Assembly (NCBI RefSeq): GCF_946893725.1
Contig: NZ_CAMPPE010000001.1
Coordinates: 62,001 to 126,000, forward strand
Direction: 5' to 3'
Length of the DNA: 64,000 bases
Origin: Anaerococcus sp. Marseille-Q5996
Lineage (GTDB): Bacteria > Bacillota > Clostridia > Tissierellales > Peptoniphilaceae
This document shows positions 1 through 8,456 of the stretch, piece by piece; within the stretch, counting starts at the first letter, position 1, and every line of letters starts with the position of its first letter. A program made the position numbers and the translations under genes. The notes beneath the pieces were generated by a model. The model searched no databases and was not told the DNA's origin. It was given only the letters and a program-made list of their open reading frames with translations.

Positions 1-1504
1 AGTGGCCATTGCCGTAGTCTTTTAGTTGTGGTTGGTAAGTTTTACAAATATCCATTGCATATTGGCATCTGGTGTGGAAACGGCATCCTTTTGGAGGATT
101 TACTGCTGAAGGAATGTCTCCCTCAATTGTTTGCAGTTCTTGGCCTTGGTCCACATCTGTTCTAGGAATTGCTTGTAAAAGCGCTTGAGTATATGGATGC
201 ATTGGATTATCGAAAATTTGCTCTGTGTTTGCAAGTTCTACCAAAACTCCTAGATACATTACCCCGATACGGTCAGATATATATTTTACTACTGAAAGGT
301 CGTGGGTTATAAATAGGTAGGTCAAATTGTTTTGATCTTTTAAGTCTTGAAGTAGGTTTATAATTTGTGATTGGATTGAAACGTCAAGGGCAGATACTGC
401 CTCATCGCAAACTATAAAACTTGGTTTTAGGGCTAGAGCTCTTGCAATACCGATTCTTTGTCTTTGTCCACCTGAGAATTGGTGAGGATATCTGTGCAAG
501 AAATATGGTGCAAGTCCGCATTTTTCCATAGTTTCTTGGATGTATTCATTATATCCTTCATCTTTTCTTGATTTGAATAAATCATGGCCTAGGACACCTT
601 CACCGATGATATTTCCAACTGTCATCTTTGTATCTAGTGATCCATATGGGTCTTGGAAAATCATTTGTAGGTCTTTTCTCATCTCACGCATTTCTTCATC
701 ATTTAGTTTTGAAAGGTCGATACCATTGTCTTTTTGACTTTCAAGCTCTTCAAAGCCCTCTTTGTCTTTTAGGGTGTCTCTATACGCTTCGATGTTGTTA
801 TGTTTTTCACCAACTACTTTTGATAATTCGGATCTTTTTGCAATTAATTCCTTATATCTTGGGTCATTATCACGTTTATTGTAATATTCGTCCCATTCTC
901 TTGATCTCATTTGAAGTTTTTGCTCAAATACATCTATATCAGCAATAACTTTTGCACGCTCACGAAGACTTGTGTAATAGTCATTTAATAGGCTTTGGAC
1001 CTTATCTAGGTCATCAGATACTAAAAGCCCACCAGCTATTCTTATCATATTTAAGTATTTTTCTTCGATCTCGCGGCGTTTGAACATTGCTTTTTCATTG
1101 GCCGCTGCACGTGCTTGATCATTAGCTGCATTTTCAATCTCAGCATAGATGTTATTTAGCTCTTCATTTGCATTTTTGTAGGTTGGGAATTGTTTAGAGA
1201 TATTGCTAATCATTGTTCCCATGTATGCTGGTGCAACATCTTCTAAAGTTTTTCCGTAATAAAGGGTTGTTCCCTCTGTTTGGTCATAAATTTGTAAAAG
1301 TGTTCTACCAAAAGTAGATTTTCCACATCCGGATTCTCCTACTAGACCTAAAGTTTCACCTTCATAGATGTCAATAGAAATTGATTCATTGGCATGAACA
1401 TAGGAACTAGGTCCTCTGTTGAATAGACCTTTTTTCTTAAGAGGGAAATATTTTTTAAGGTGTCTTATCTTAAATAATACCTTTTTTTCATTAGTATTTT
1501 CCAT
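1..1504 (-). CDS. oppF: Oligopeptide ABC transporter ATP-binding subunit OppF, with a long insertion; 3' end outside the window
   Basis: One of the two ATPases that power peptide import by the Opp complex on the inner face of the membrane. Reading leftward from ATG at 1504: Walker A GESGCGKST at about residues 56-64, Q-loop FQDP near 283, signature SGGQ near 342, Walker B CDEAVSALD near 365 and an H-loop THD near 397. In ordinary OppF the Q-loop follows Walker A by about 45 residues. Here the gap is about 220, filled with charged, Ala/Glu/Lys-rich, mostly helical sequence (about residues 85-275). The start overlaps the oppD stop by 14 bp, as expected in an operon. The C-terminal end runs off the window at position 1. 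The family call is firm; the role of the insert is unknown. Confidence 0.93.
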   Translation of the reverse strand, partial: MENTNEKKVLFKIRHLKKYFPLKKKGLFNRGPSSYVHANESISIDIYEGETLGLVGESGCGKSTFGRTLLQIYDQTEGTTLYYGKTLEDVAPAYMGTMISNISKQFPTYKNANEELNNIYAEIENAANDQARAAANEKAMFKRREIEEKYLNMIRIAGGLLVSDDLDKVQSLLNDYYTSLRERAKVIADIDVFEQKLQMRSREWDEYYNKRDNDPRYKELIAKRSELSKVVGEKHNNIEAYRDTLKDKEGFEELESQKDNGIDLSKLNDEEMREMRKDLQMIFQDPYGSLDTKMTVGNIIGEGVLGHDLFKSRKDEGYNEYIQETMEKCGLAPYFLHRYPHQFSGGQRQRIGIARALALKPSFIVCDEAVSALDVSIQSQIINLLQDLKDQNNLTYLFITHDLSVVKYISDRIGVMYLGVLVELANTEQIFDNPMHPYTQALLQAIPRTDVDQGQELQTIEGDIPSAVNPPKGCRFHTRCQYAMDICKTYQPQLKDYGNGH

Positions 1505-2492
1505 CTTCTCTTTCCTTTCTATTTGGATAGTGACATCTGATTCTTTGATTTTCATTAACTGCAACTAGTTCTGGCATTTGGTTTACGCATTTTTCTGTGG
1601 CAAATTTACATCTGTCTGCAAATTTGCAACCCTTTGGTAGATTTAATGGGTGTGGTACAGATCCAGGAATTATGTCTAGTCTCTGATTTTTATCACTTGT
1701 AATTGATGGGATAGAATTTAGTAGGGCTACTGTGTAAGGATGGTTGTAGTCTGTAATATCTCTTTTGAAAATATATTCTACTGGAGACTGTTCTACAATT
1801 TGTCCTGAGTACATTACCGCTACTTCATCTGCCATTTGGTTGATAACACCAAGGTCGTGGGTTATAAATAGGATTGATGTATTAAGTCTGTGTTTTAAAT
1901 CATTCATCAATCTTAAAATTTGCGCTTGGATAGTTACATCAAGGGCAGTTGTTGGCTCGTCTGCAATTAATAATTTTGGCTCGCAGGCTAGGGCCATAGC
2001 AATCATTACCCTTTGGTTCATCCCACCTGAAAGTTCAAATGGATATTGTTTTGCTACTATGTGTGGATTTGGGATTTTTACAGAAGCTAATAGTTCCTCA
2101 GTTCTTTTTGCTGCTTGCTCTTTATTCATATTTCTATGAAGCATAAGGACTTCTGAAATTTGTCTTTCTACTGTAAAAACAGGGTTTAATGAGCTCATTG
2201 GCTCTTGGAAAATCATGGATATTTCATTTCCCCTGATATTTTCCATTTGGCTCCTGTTATATTTTACTAAATCCTCACCCTTATATATTATTTCACCATC
2301 ATATATTTTTTGGTTTGGTTCAAATAATTGCAAAATACTCATGGCAGTTTGACTTTTACCAGAACCAGACTCACCAACAAGTCCTAAAGTTTTTCCCTCA
2401 TCAACTGTAAATGACACTCCATTTACAGCTTTGATAAGGCCTTTTCTTGTGGAAAAATATGTGTGAAGCTTGTTAATTTCTAATAAACTCAT
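1491..2492 (-). CDS. oppD: Oligopeptide ABC transporter ATP-binding subunit OppD
   Basis: Partner ATPase of OppF in peptide uptake. The 333-residue length is normal for OppD. Visible motifs: Walker A GESGSGKS (about 40-47), Q-loop FQEPMSSLNP, signature LSGGMNQR, Walker B LLIADEPTTALD, and H-loop FITHDLG. The cysteine-containing C-terminal oligopeptide-transporter segment (CKFADRC..., ending near CHYPN) is present, a hallmark of the OppD/DppD family. Unlike its OppF partner it has no insertion between Walker A and the Q-loop. It starts 9 bp after the oppC stop and overlaps the oppF start, so it is the fourth gene of the operon. Confidence 0.96.
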   Translation of the reverse strand: MSLLEINKLHTYFSTRKGLIKAVNGVSFTVDEGKTLGLVGESGSGKSQTAMSILQLFEPNQKIYDGEIIYKGEDLVKYNRSQMENIRGNEISMIFQEPMSSLNPVFTVERQISEVLMLHRNMNKEQAAKRTEELLASVKIPNPHIVAKQYPFELSGGMNQRVMIAMALACEPKLLIADEPTTALDVTIQAQILRLMNDLKHRLNTSILFITHDLGVINQMADEVAVMYSGQIVEQSPVEYIFKRDITDYNHPYTVALLNSIPSITSDKNQRLDIIPGSVPHPLNLPKGCKFADRCKFATEKCVNQMPELVAVNENQRIRCHYPNRKEREDGKY

Positions 2493-2501
2493 TCTTTTCC
2501 T

Positions 2502-4481
2502 CTATCTCTCATTTGCTCTAGGGTCAATTGCATCACGAATTGCATCCCCCATTAAGTTTACAGAAAATGATACTAAAAATACTGCAAGTGCTGGGAAGAC
2601 CCATCTCCACCAGTAAATATTTAATACTTCTGAACTTTGGGCAGCAGATAGCATATTACCCCATGATGGTGTTGGCTCTTGTACACCAAAACCTAAGAAT
2701 GACAAACCTGATTCTGTTAGCAAGTTGCCAGCATAACCTAAGGTAGCATTTACAATTACTATAGATAGGATATTTGGCAGGATATGCTTAATCATAATTT
2801 GTGAATTTTTTACACCAAGGGCACGGGCCGCTGTAATGTAATCACGTTCACGTTCTGCAAGGATTTGTCCACGCACAAGACGAGCTAGTCCTGTCCAGCC
2901 TAGTAAACCTAAAAGCACCATAACCATTGTTATTCTTTGGGTTTGGCTAGCTCCTGGTGGCAATAAGGCAGAAAGTGAGATAAGCATTGGATAAAATGGG
3001 AATGATGAAATAATTTCAGAAATCCTCATTAAAATATTATCCACTCGTCCACCTGCAAAACCTGCAATCATACCAATTATTACACCAAGTACAACTTGGA
3101 TTACAGTTGAAATTAGGGAAATAACCATAGTCATACGACCACCGTGGATTAATCTTGTAAAGATATCACGACCTTGATCATCAGAACCAAATCTAAATCC
3201 ATTTAGACCCCAGGTTTTGATATTTCCTTCTTTATCTACTGCATATTGGTTAAAGTATGAGGCATATATTTGTTCAAATTCTCCTTCTGGAGCATTTAAT
3301 TCACCATAATTGTCCTTACCCCAAGTATAAAGTTTGCCATTTTCATCTAAGGCAGTAAATGTTGTATCCCCACCTTGGATATCTACAATTGGGGCTTCAA
3401 ATTCTGGAACATTGTCTCCAGAAATACCAGCCCTGCTTGGACCCCAAACATAAAGTTTGCCATTTTCATCAAGGGCTGCTGCAGATGAGCTAGTAAGGGC
3501 AACTTTTTTTACAAAGACAGATCCATCTGTAAGTTCTTTTGGCATAGTTGTTTGGTTTTCAGCACCAAGTACACCTAAAAGTTGGATTGTTCCGTCAGTT
3601 TTTGCAACCAACATATTGATTGGAGATGTATCAAAATCTTCTACCTTACCTTGAACATCAGATGGGATTAAATTTAGGCGGCTGGCCATGGTTGATCCCC
3701 AGACTACAAGATTTTTTGCTTTTGTAAGTACTACTGAATATTGAACACCTGCTCCAACTTTTTCTACCCCCTCAGTTTTGATTTGGTTTTCTTGCATTGG
3801 AGGCATTTTTGTTTGGTCAAAGGAATTATTTCCCCAACCTAAGATTTGATTATCATCGGTTGCAAGGATAACGTGTCTATCTCCTGCTGCAACATCAGTT
3901 ACTTTTTTGCCTTGTAGAGATTTTTTTATATCTTCTGGAACTGTTAGTACCTTATCTTCATTATCAGACCCCCAAACATAAACATTGTCTTCATTTGTAA
4001 GTCCAACTGCGAAGGTATTACCAATTGAAATTCTTTTTGTACCCTCAGTTTCCATTTCTTTAGGAAAGTTCATATAGGCTCCACCTGGGGCAACATTTGT
4101 AAGGTTACCTTGAGAATAGTATTGGTTAAATGGAAGCACTGCACTTCCTACAAAAACTAGCAATATAATTGCAATAAACATTACTAAACCAATAACTCCA
4201 AGTGGGTTTCTAAAGAAGTTTCTAACTGCAACCTTACCTGGAGAAAGGATTGCTTCTTCTTTTAAATCCTTGTTTTCGCTTGATGGATCAGGTCCAGCTC
4301 CCACATTTGAATTTGGATTGTTAAGATTTTCTCTTATATCTTCATCTAGTCTTTCATCTTCTGGATTTCTTAGCTCATTTTCAGTATTTGGAATATCACT
4401 AGCAAAGGTAAAACCAGCACGCAAATATGATTTTAAGAATTTACCATAAGACTTTAATGATTTATTAAAAGTTTTATTCAT
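2502..4481 (-). CDS. oppC: OppC-type permease with an RCC1-like repeat domain inserted in its first external loop
   Basis: Membrane subunit of the peptide importer. A 659-residue protein, about twice normal OppC length. Order: acidic cytoplasmic N-terminus (1-85); first membrane helix (about 92-116); an extra domain (about 150-428); then the normal OppC core from the FGSDDQGRDI motif (431-440) through five further membrane helices and the EAA loop (ARALGVKNSQ). The extra domain has seven repeats spaced 37-46 residues, each centred on a WG-type doublet (170, 216, 261, an LLG variant near 302, 346, 387, 424) with an upstream ALDENGKLY-like strand. This is the pattern of RCC1-type propeller blades. 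Its position between helix 1 and helix 2 puts it outside the cell. The frame is open throughout, so this is a real fusion. Confidence 0.93.
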   Translation of the reverse strand: MNKTFNKSLKSYGKFLKSYLRAGFTFASDIPNTENELRNPEDERLDEDIRENLNNPNSNVGAGPDPSSENKDLKEEAILSPGKVAVRNFFRNPLGVIGLVMFIAIILLVFVGSAVLPFNQYYSQGNLTNVAPGGAYMNFPKEMETEGTKRISIGNTFAVGLTNEDNVYVWGSDNEDKVLTVPEDIKKSLQGKKVTDVAAGDRHVILATDDNQILGWGNNSFDQTKMPPMQENQIKTEGVEKVGAGVQYSVVLTKAKNLVVWGSTMASRLNLIPSDVQGKVEDFDTSPINMLVAKTDGTIQLLGVLGAENQTTMPKELTDGSVFVKKVALTSSSAAALDENGKLYVWGPSRAGISGDNVPEFEAPIVDIQGGDTTFTALDENGKLYTWGKDNYGELNAPEGEFEQIYASYFNQYAVDKEGNIKTWGLNGFRFGSDDQGRDIFTRLIHGGRMTMVISLISTVIQVVLGVIIGMIAGFAGGRVDNILMRISEIISSFPFYPMLISLSALLPPGASQTQRITMVMVLLGLLGWTGLARLVRGQILAERERDYITAARALGVKNSQIMIKHILPNILSIVIVNATLGYAGNLLTESGLSFLGFGVQEPTPSWGNMLSAAQSSEVLNIYWWRWVFPALAVFLVSFSVNLMGDAIRDAIDPRANER

Positions 4482-4492
4482 GATTTCACCTC

Positions 4493-5455
4493 TTAAGCTT
4501 CCAATTTAACTCTTGGATCAACTAGCGCATAGGCTATATCCATTATCAAGTTGCCTAAAAGGGTTAGTAGGGCATAAAACATTGATAAAGCTAAAATTAC
4601 GTTATAATCTTGGGAAATAACTGCAGTTATAAGCTCATTTCCTATTCCCCTATATGCAAAAATACGTTCTGTAATTGCAGAACCAGAAAACATGCCAAGT
4701 ACAGCCCAAGTAAGGGCAGTAACTACTGGGATAAGGGCATTTCTAAATGCGTGTGAGTATATAACTGTTTTTTCCTTAAGACCCTTAGATCTAGCTGTTC
4801 TAATATAATCTTGATTTAGGGCATCTAGCATTGAGTTTCTTACATATCTTGATAAAGATGCAAGAGATCCTACAGTTAAGGCAATGGTTGGTAATGTCAA
4901 ATATCTTACCCATTGGCCAAAGGTGTTTTCCCTAGGCATACCATTTGGAGGTAACCAACCTAATTTAAATGCAAAAATATAAATCAAAAGTAGGCCTATA
5001 AAGAATATAGGAATAGACATACCGATAAGGGTTAGGGTCTGGAAGGTCCTATCAAAAACTCCTCCCCTGTGGGTGGCCGACCTTATACCAATTAAAATCG
5101 ATAACAAAAATGAAATAATAGTAGAGCCTATATTTAGATAAATAGTATTTCTAAGTGGTTCTCTTAAGTGATCTGTTACTGGTTTTTTTACTCTAAGTGA
5201 TTCTCCCAAATCCCCTTGTAGGGTTCTGCCTAACCATCTTACATATTGCTCAGGATAAGATTTATCAAGACCATAACGTTCTGATAAATTTTTATACATT
5301 TGAGCTTCTTGCTCTTTTGTCATAGCTGTTCCTTGAGGCATCATAGCTTGGATAGGGTCTCCAGGCATGGCTTTGGAAAAAGCAAAAAGCATTATAGAAA
5401 TGATTAAAGCTGTTGGAATCATGCTTAATATTCTTTTTACTATATAACGAAACAT
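4493..5455 (-). CDS. oppB: Oligopeptide ABC transporter permease OppB
   Basis: Second membrane subunit of the peptide channel. 320 residues, typical for OppB. It begins with the usual N-terminal helix (YIVKRILSMIPTALIISIML) followed by the external loop containing the MPGDP motif, then five more helices. The EAA cytoplasmic loop (YIRTARSKGLKEKTVIYSHAFRNALIP) that docks on the ATPases is intact. No extra domain is seen, unlike OppC and OppF. The start ATG at 5455 has the Shine-Dalgarno AGAAAGGAAAG. It lies 352 bp downstream of the binding-protein gene, beyond a terminator, so oppBCDF may be partly uncoupled from oppA. Confidence 0.96.
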   Translation of the reverse strand: MFRYIVKRILSMIPTALIISIMLFAFSKAMPGDPIQAMMPQGTAMTKEQEAQMYKNLSERYGLDKSYPEQYVRWLGRTLQGDLGESLRVKKPVTDHLREPLRNTIYLNIGSTIISFLLSILIGIRSATHRGGVFDRTFQTLTLIGMSIPIFFIGLLLIYIFAFKLGWLPPNGMPRENTFGQWVRYLTLPTIALTVGSLASLSRYVRNSMLDALNQDYIRTARSKGLKEKTVIYSHAFRNALIPVVTALTWAVLGMFSGSAITERIFAYRGIGNELITAVISQDYNVILALSMFYALLTLLGNLIMDIAYALVDPRVKLEA

Positions 5456-5759
5456 AACTTTCCTTTCTATATTGTTATATAAAGAAATTTTTAAATAATT
5501 TTACATAAATTTTACTAACTAAATCGCTAAAATCTAAGATTTTTTAGGCCTTATTGAAAAAGGTTATAAACTTCCAAAATAACAATTTTTATAAATAATA
5601 TATTAATATAATGCACTTATTTTGTCAAATAAAAAAGTCCTATATTACCACTAAAAATTGCCATTTTGTAGGCAAAAATAAATGGATTTGCGAGTATATA
5701 TTTATACACTCAAATTAATAATAATTTTAATTTAAAGATAATATTTATTTATAAATACT

Positions 5760-5783
5760 AAAAAAGCCCACTAGATGTGAGCT
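5760..5783 (-). terminator. Rho-independent terminator after oppA
   Basis: On the minus strand, AGCTCAC and GTGGGCT (plus coordinates 5777-5783 and 5765-5771) form a 7-bp stem with one G-U pair and a 5-nt loop, followed by a run of five T. Placed between oppA and oppB it would let the binding protein be made in excess over the permease, a common arrangement in such operons. The rest of the oppA-oppB gap (5456-5759) is AT-rich, and I see no gene or recognisable motif in it. Confidence 0.8.
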
Positions 5784-5807
5784 CATTTAGTTTTATAATT
5801 TATTTGA

Positions 5808-8054
5808 CTATTTTAGTGTAACACCATTGATTTGGTCTTCGATTCCCCATGTTGGTGTATTAACATCAAATCCTTCAACTCTTGTTGTATATCCTGTGTG
5901 GTATAGGTTTGAGTAAAGTGGGATTTGTGGTAGGTAATCATTGTACCAAAGTTGGAATTCTTCCCAATTATCTAGGTATTCTTCTCTCTTATCTGATGGT
6001 GTTTGACGAAGTTTTACTGTCAATTCATCAGCTTTTGGATCGTTTGTTCTAGATTTGTTGTCATTACCATTTGAGTTATATTGTGCCCATGGGTCGTATA
6101 CATCATCAAACTGTTGAGCCATTGAGAATGCTGTAAATTTAGCATCTTCTTCTGGGAATACATAGTATTCTTGAAGTGTTGGGAATGATCCTGCTTGGAT
6201 GTTATATTCCATACCTGCTTGTTTAGCATTTACTGGTAATTGGCTGTTCATTAAGCTTGTGATTGGAGATTCTTCAGAACCGAATTGGTTTACTACAAGT
6301 TTTTCACCGTTTTCATCGTATCTGTAGTAGTCAAATCCTTCTGCATCAGCGTTAAATGCTTCTTCAGCTTTTGCACGGTCCCAAGGTGTTGTTCCATCAG
6401 CTTCAAATTTATATGGTGAGTTGTCTAGTACTTCGTTAGCTGTATCGATGTTTAATTGATAGTTTGTAAGCTCTGGATTAGATTCTAGATCTGCTCCACG
6501 TTCTTTGTACATCCATTGGCTAAGACCATATGCACCGTTAGTTACTACACCATAACCACCTGCATATGATTGAACGAATGTATTTCTATCCATTAGGTGA
6601 GCGATAGCTTGACGTACTTCTTTGTATTGAGTAGCTCCTCTGTCTGTTAAGAAGTTAAGTGAACCGTAACCATTTCTTTCAAATGTGTTTATCCCGATTT
6701 TGCCTGCATCTGCTGCAGCTTTCATCTTATCGATTTTTCCGCCATCACCTTCTTGTTGCCATACGTCTATGTCTCCATTTTCTAATAAGTCAACAGCTAT
6801 ATTATTGTTTACGTATTGAACAATGATGTTTGGAATTGTAGCTTTTTCTCCTTTGAAGTTTCCTTGGTATTCTGGGTTTAGAGAAAGTTTAACCATATTG
6901 TTGTTGTATTCGTCAAATTTGTATGGTCCTGAAACTACACTTGGAGCTGTTCTGTATTCGTTATATACATTTAGCATTGCTTGTTCGATAAGTTGTTCTG
7001 TTGGGTCAACATCACCGTCAAGTTTTTCTTGAAGGCCTGCAACTTTTTCATCATTAGCTTTTTTAGCTTCTTCATAAGCTGCTTTGTCTTCTTCTGATGC
7101 ATCTTGTGCTGGTTCTTCTACTTCTTTGAATTCTTCATTTGCTCTATCAATTTGTTCTTGAACTGAGTCTTTGTATTTTTGAACTTCTTCTTCACTTGGT
7201 GTGTAGCCATCTTTTGCAACTAGTTTTTTACCATCTTCACTCAATGCTAGGTTTTCTGTAACTGCGTGCATTGGGAAAGCTGATATAGCTGCTAGGGCTT
7301 TTTCATAGTAGTAAGGAAGTTGTTCTGCAGCGATTGTATATGAGAATGTGTTTTCATCAATTTTTTCTACTGCATCAAATGTATCTGATTTACCAGAGTG
7401 GTAAGCTTCATATCCTTTACCAAATAGGTCACCAGGGTTTACTGATCCTGTTAGAGGCATAAATTCTGGGTGAGTAAATAGTAAAGATCCAAAGATATAG
7501 TCATCTACTGTTAATTCTTTACCATCTGACCATTTTAGACCTGGTTTGATTTTGAAAGTAAATGTTTTTGATCCATCTTCGTTATCTGTTGTTTCTGGTT
7601 CACCATCTAGTACTGCTGAGTTTGCAAGCCATTCTCCATTTTCATCAACGATCATTGTTTTAAAACCGTTAGATCCTTCGATACCTAGTAATTTTCTAAT
7701 TACAACGTCGTATGCAGAGTTTTGCCAACCTTCAAAAAAGTCACCAGAAAATTCTGCAGAACCGATTACAAGGGTATCATCACTTGTTTGTGCTTCGAAG
7801 TTTTCTAATTCTGCTGCGTTTTCAGCATCTTCTTCGCCTTCAGCGTTTTCTGCTGTTTTATCATCTTCTTTTTTATCTTCGTTTGCGTCATCTTTATTTT
7901 CTTCAGCATTTTCTTCTGTAGTTTCTTCTGCTGCTTGATCTTCTGTTTTAGCTTCGTTATCTGTAGAAGTGGTTGCTGAATCTGTGCTTCCTCCACAAGC
8001 TGTTAGGGTTGTTGCTAGTCCTAAAGCCATTAGGGAAGAGAAAACTTTTTTCAT
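5808..8054 (-). CDS. oppA: Oligopeptide-binding lipoprotein OppA (SBP family 5), with charged insert
   Basis: Extracellular solute-binding protein anchored as a lipoprotein; it captures peptides and delivers them to OppBC. The signal ends in the lipobox LTAC (Cys20 from the chosen start) followed by a Ser/Thr/Glu-rich tether and a family-5 fold (LKWSDGKELTVDDYIF; VVSGPYKFDEY; FLTDRGATQYKEVRQAIAHLMDR). At 748 residues it is longer than the usual 540-600. About 70 extra, highly charged helix-like residues (about 284-355, rich in Glu/Lys/Ala) interrupt the fold. I chose the ATG at 8054 (MKKVFSS) because it starts a clean signal peptide and GGAGG lies upstream; an in-frame ATG at 8075 would place seven charged residues before it. 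Confidence 0.95.
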   Translation of the reverse strand: MKKVFSSLMALGLATTLTACGGSTDSATTSTDNEAKTEDQAAEETTEENAEENKDDANEDKKEDDKTAENAEGEEDAENAAELENFEAQTSDDTLVIGSAEFSGDFFEGWQNSAYDVVIRKLLGIEGSNGFKTMIVDENGEWLANSAVLDGEPETTDNEDGSKTFTFKIKPGLKWSDGKELTVDDYIFGSLLFTHPEFMPLTGSVNPGDLFGKGYEAYHSGKSDTFDAVEKIDENTFSYTIAAEQLPYYYEKALAAISAFPMHAVTENLALSEDGKKLVAKDGYTPSEEEVQKYKDSVQEQIDRANEEFKEVEEPAQDASEEDKAAYEEAKKANDEKVAGLQEKLDGDVDPTEQLIEQAMLNVYNEYRTAPSVVSGPYKFDEYNNNMVKLSLNPEYQGNFKGEKATIPNIIVQYVNNNIAVDLLENGDIDVWQQEGDGGKIDKMKAAADAGKIGINTFERNGYGSLNFLTDRGATQYKEVRQAIAHLMDRNTFVQSYAGGYGVVTNGAYGLSQWMYKERGADLESNPELTNYQLNIDTANEVLDNSPYKFEADGTTPWDRAKAEEAFNADAEGFDYYRYDENGEKLVVNQFGSEESPITSLMNSQLPVNAKQAGMEYNIQAGSFPTLQEYYVFPEEDAKFTAFSMAQQFDDVYDPWAQYNSNGNDNKSRTNDPKADELTVKLRQTPSDKREEYLDNWEEFQLWYNDYLPQIPLYSNLYHTGYTTRVEGFDVNTPTWGIEDQINGVTLK

Positions 8055-8092
8055 TTTCACTTTGCTTTCCTCCATTAAATTGTGATATGAGT

Positions 8093-8121
8093 ATTTTATG
8101 CTAAAAAAATATTTTTGTCAA
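8093..8121 (-). promoter_or_regulatory. Sigma-A promoter of oppA
   Basis: On the minus strand TTGACA (plus 8116-8121) and TAAAAT (8093-8098) are separated by exactly 17 nt. The transcript would start about 8085, giving a short leader before oppA. Upstream, 8122-8412 is AT-rich and contains no gene or riboswitch that I recognise. Confidence 0.8.
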
Positions 8122-8412
8122 TACTTGAAATAATTTTTTATTAATCACCGCGTATTATTATACATATAAATCATTGAAAAACCATTATCCTAATAATGCC
8201 CCTGCAAATTTTTCCATATTCCTTTATTTGATTGAAGTGGCAAAGATAGTGAAGTTTCAATCTTTGTTAAAAATCTATACTATTTCTATAGCATAGAAGT
8301 GGATATCCTTTGCCTATGCATTTTTTTAGGAAAATATAAATTTTTATTAACTGATTTTTTTAATACCTTTTTATTTATAAATGAGTTTTGAATAAATTTT
8401 AATTTTGTCCAC

Positions 8413-8442
8413 AAAAAAACAGCCTAAGCTTGGCTTAGACTG
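8413..8442 (-). terminator. Terminator of the peptidoglycan hydrolase gene
   Basis: CAGTCTAAGC and GCTTAGGCTG (minus strand; plus 8433-8442 and 8420-8429) form a 10-bp stem with a 3-nt loop followed by seven T. It lies just after the stop codon at 8457. Confidence 0.88.
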
Positions 8443-8456
8443 TTAGTATATTTTTC

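Noticed and set aside
2950-4080. RCC1 repeats as contamination or mis-assembly from a eukaryote
   Set aside because: The repeats are in frame with both flanking OppC parts, have the same AT-rich codon use, and the joints fall in the external loop.
7546-7938. 130-residue plus-strand open frame opposite oppA
   Set aside because: It mirrors the low-complexity acidic tether of OppA, has no Shine-Dalgarno and no family features; a shadow frame.
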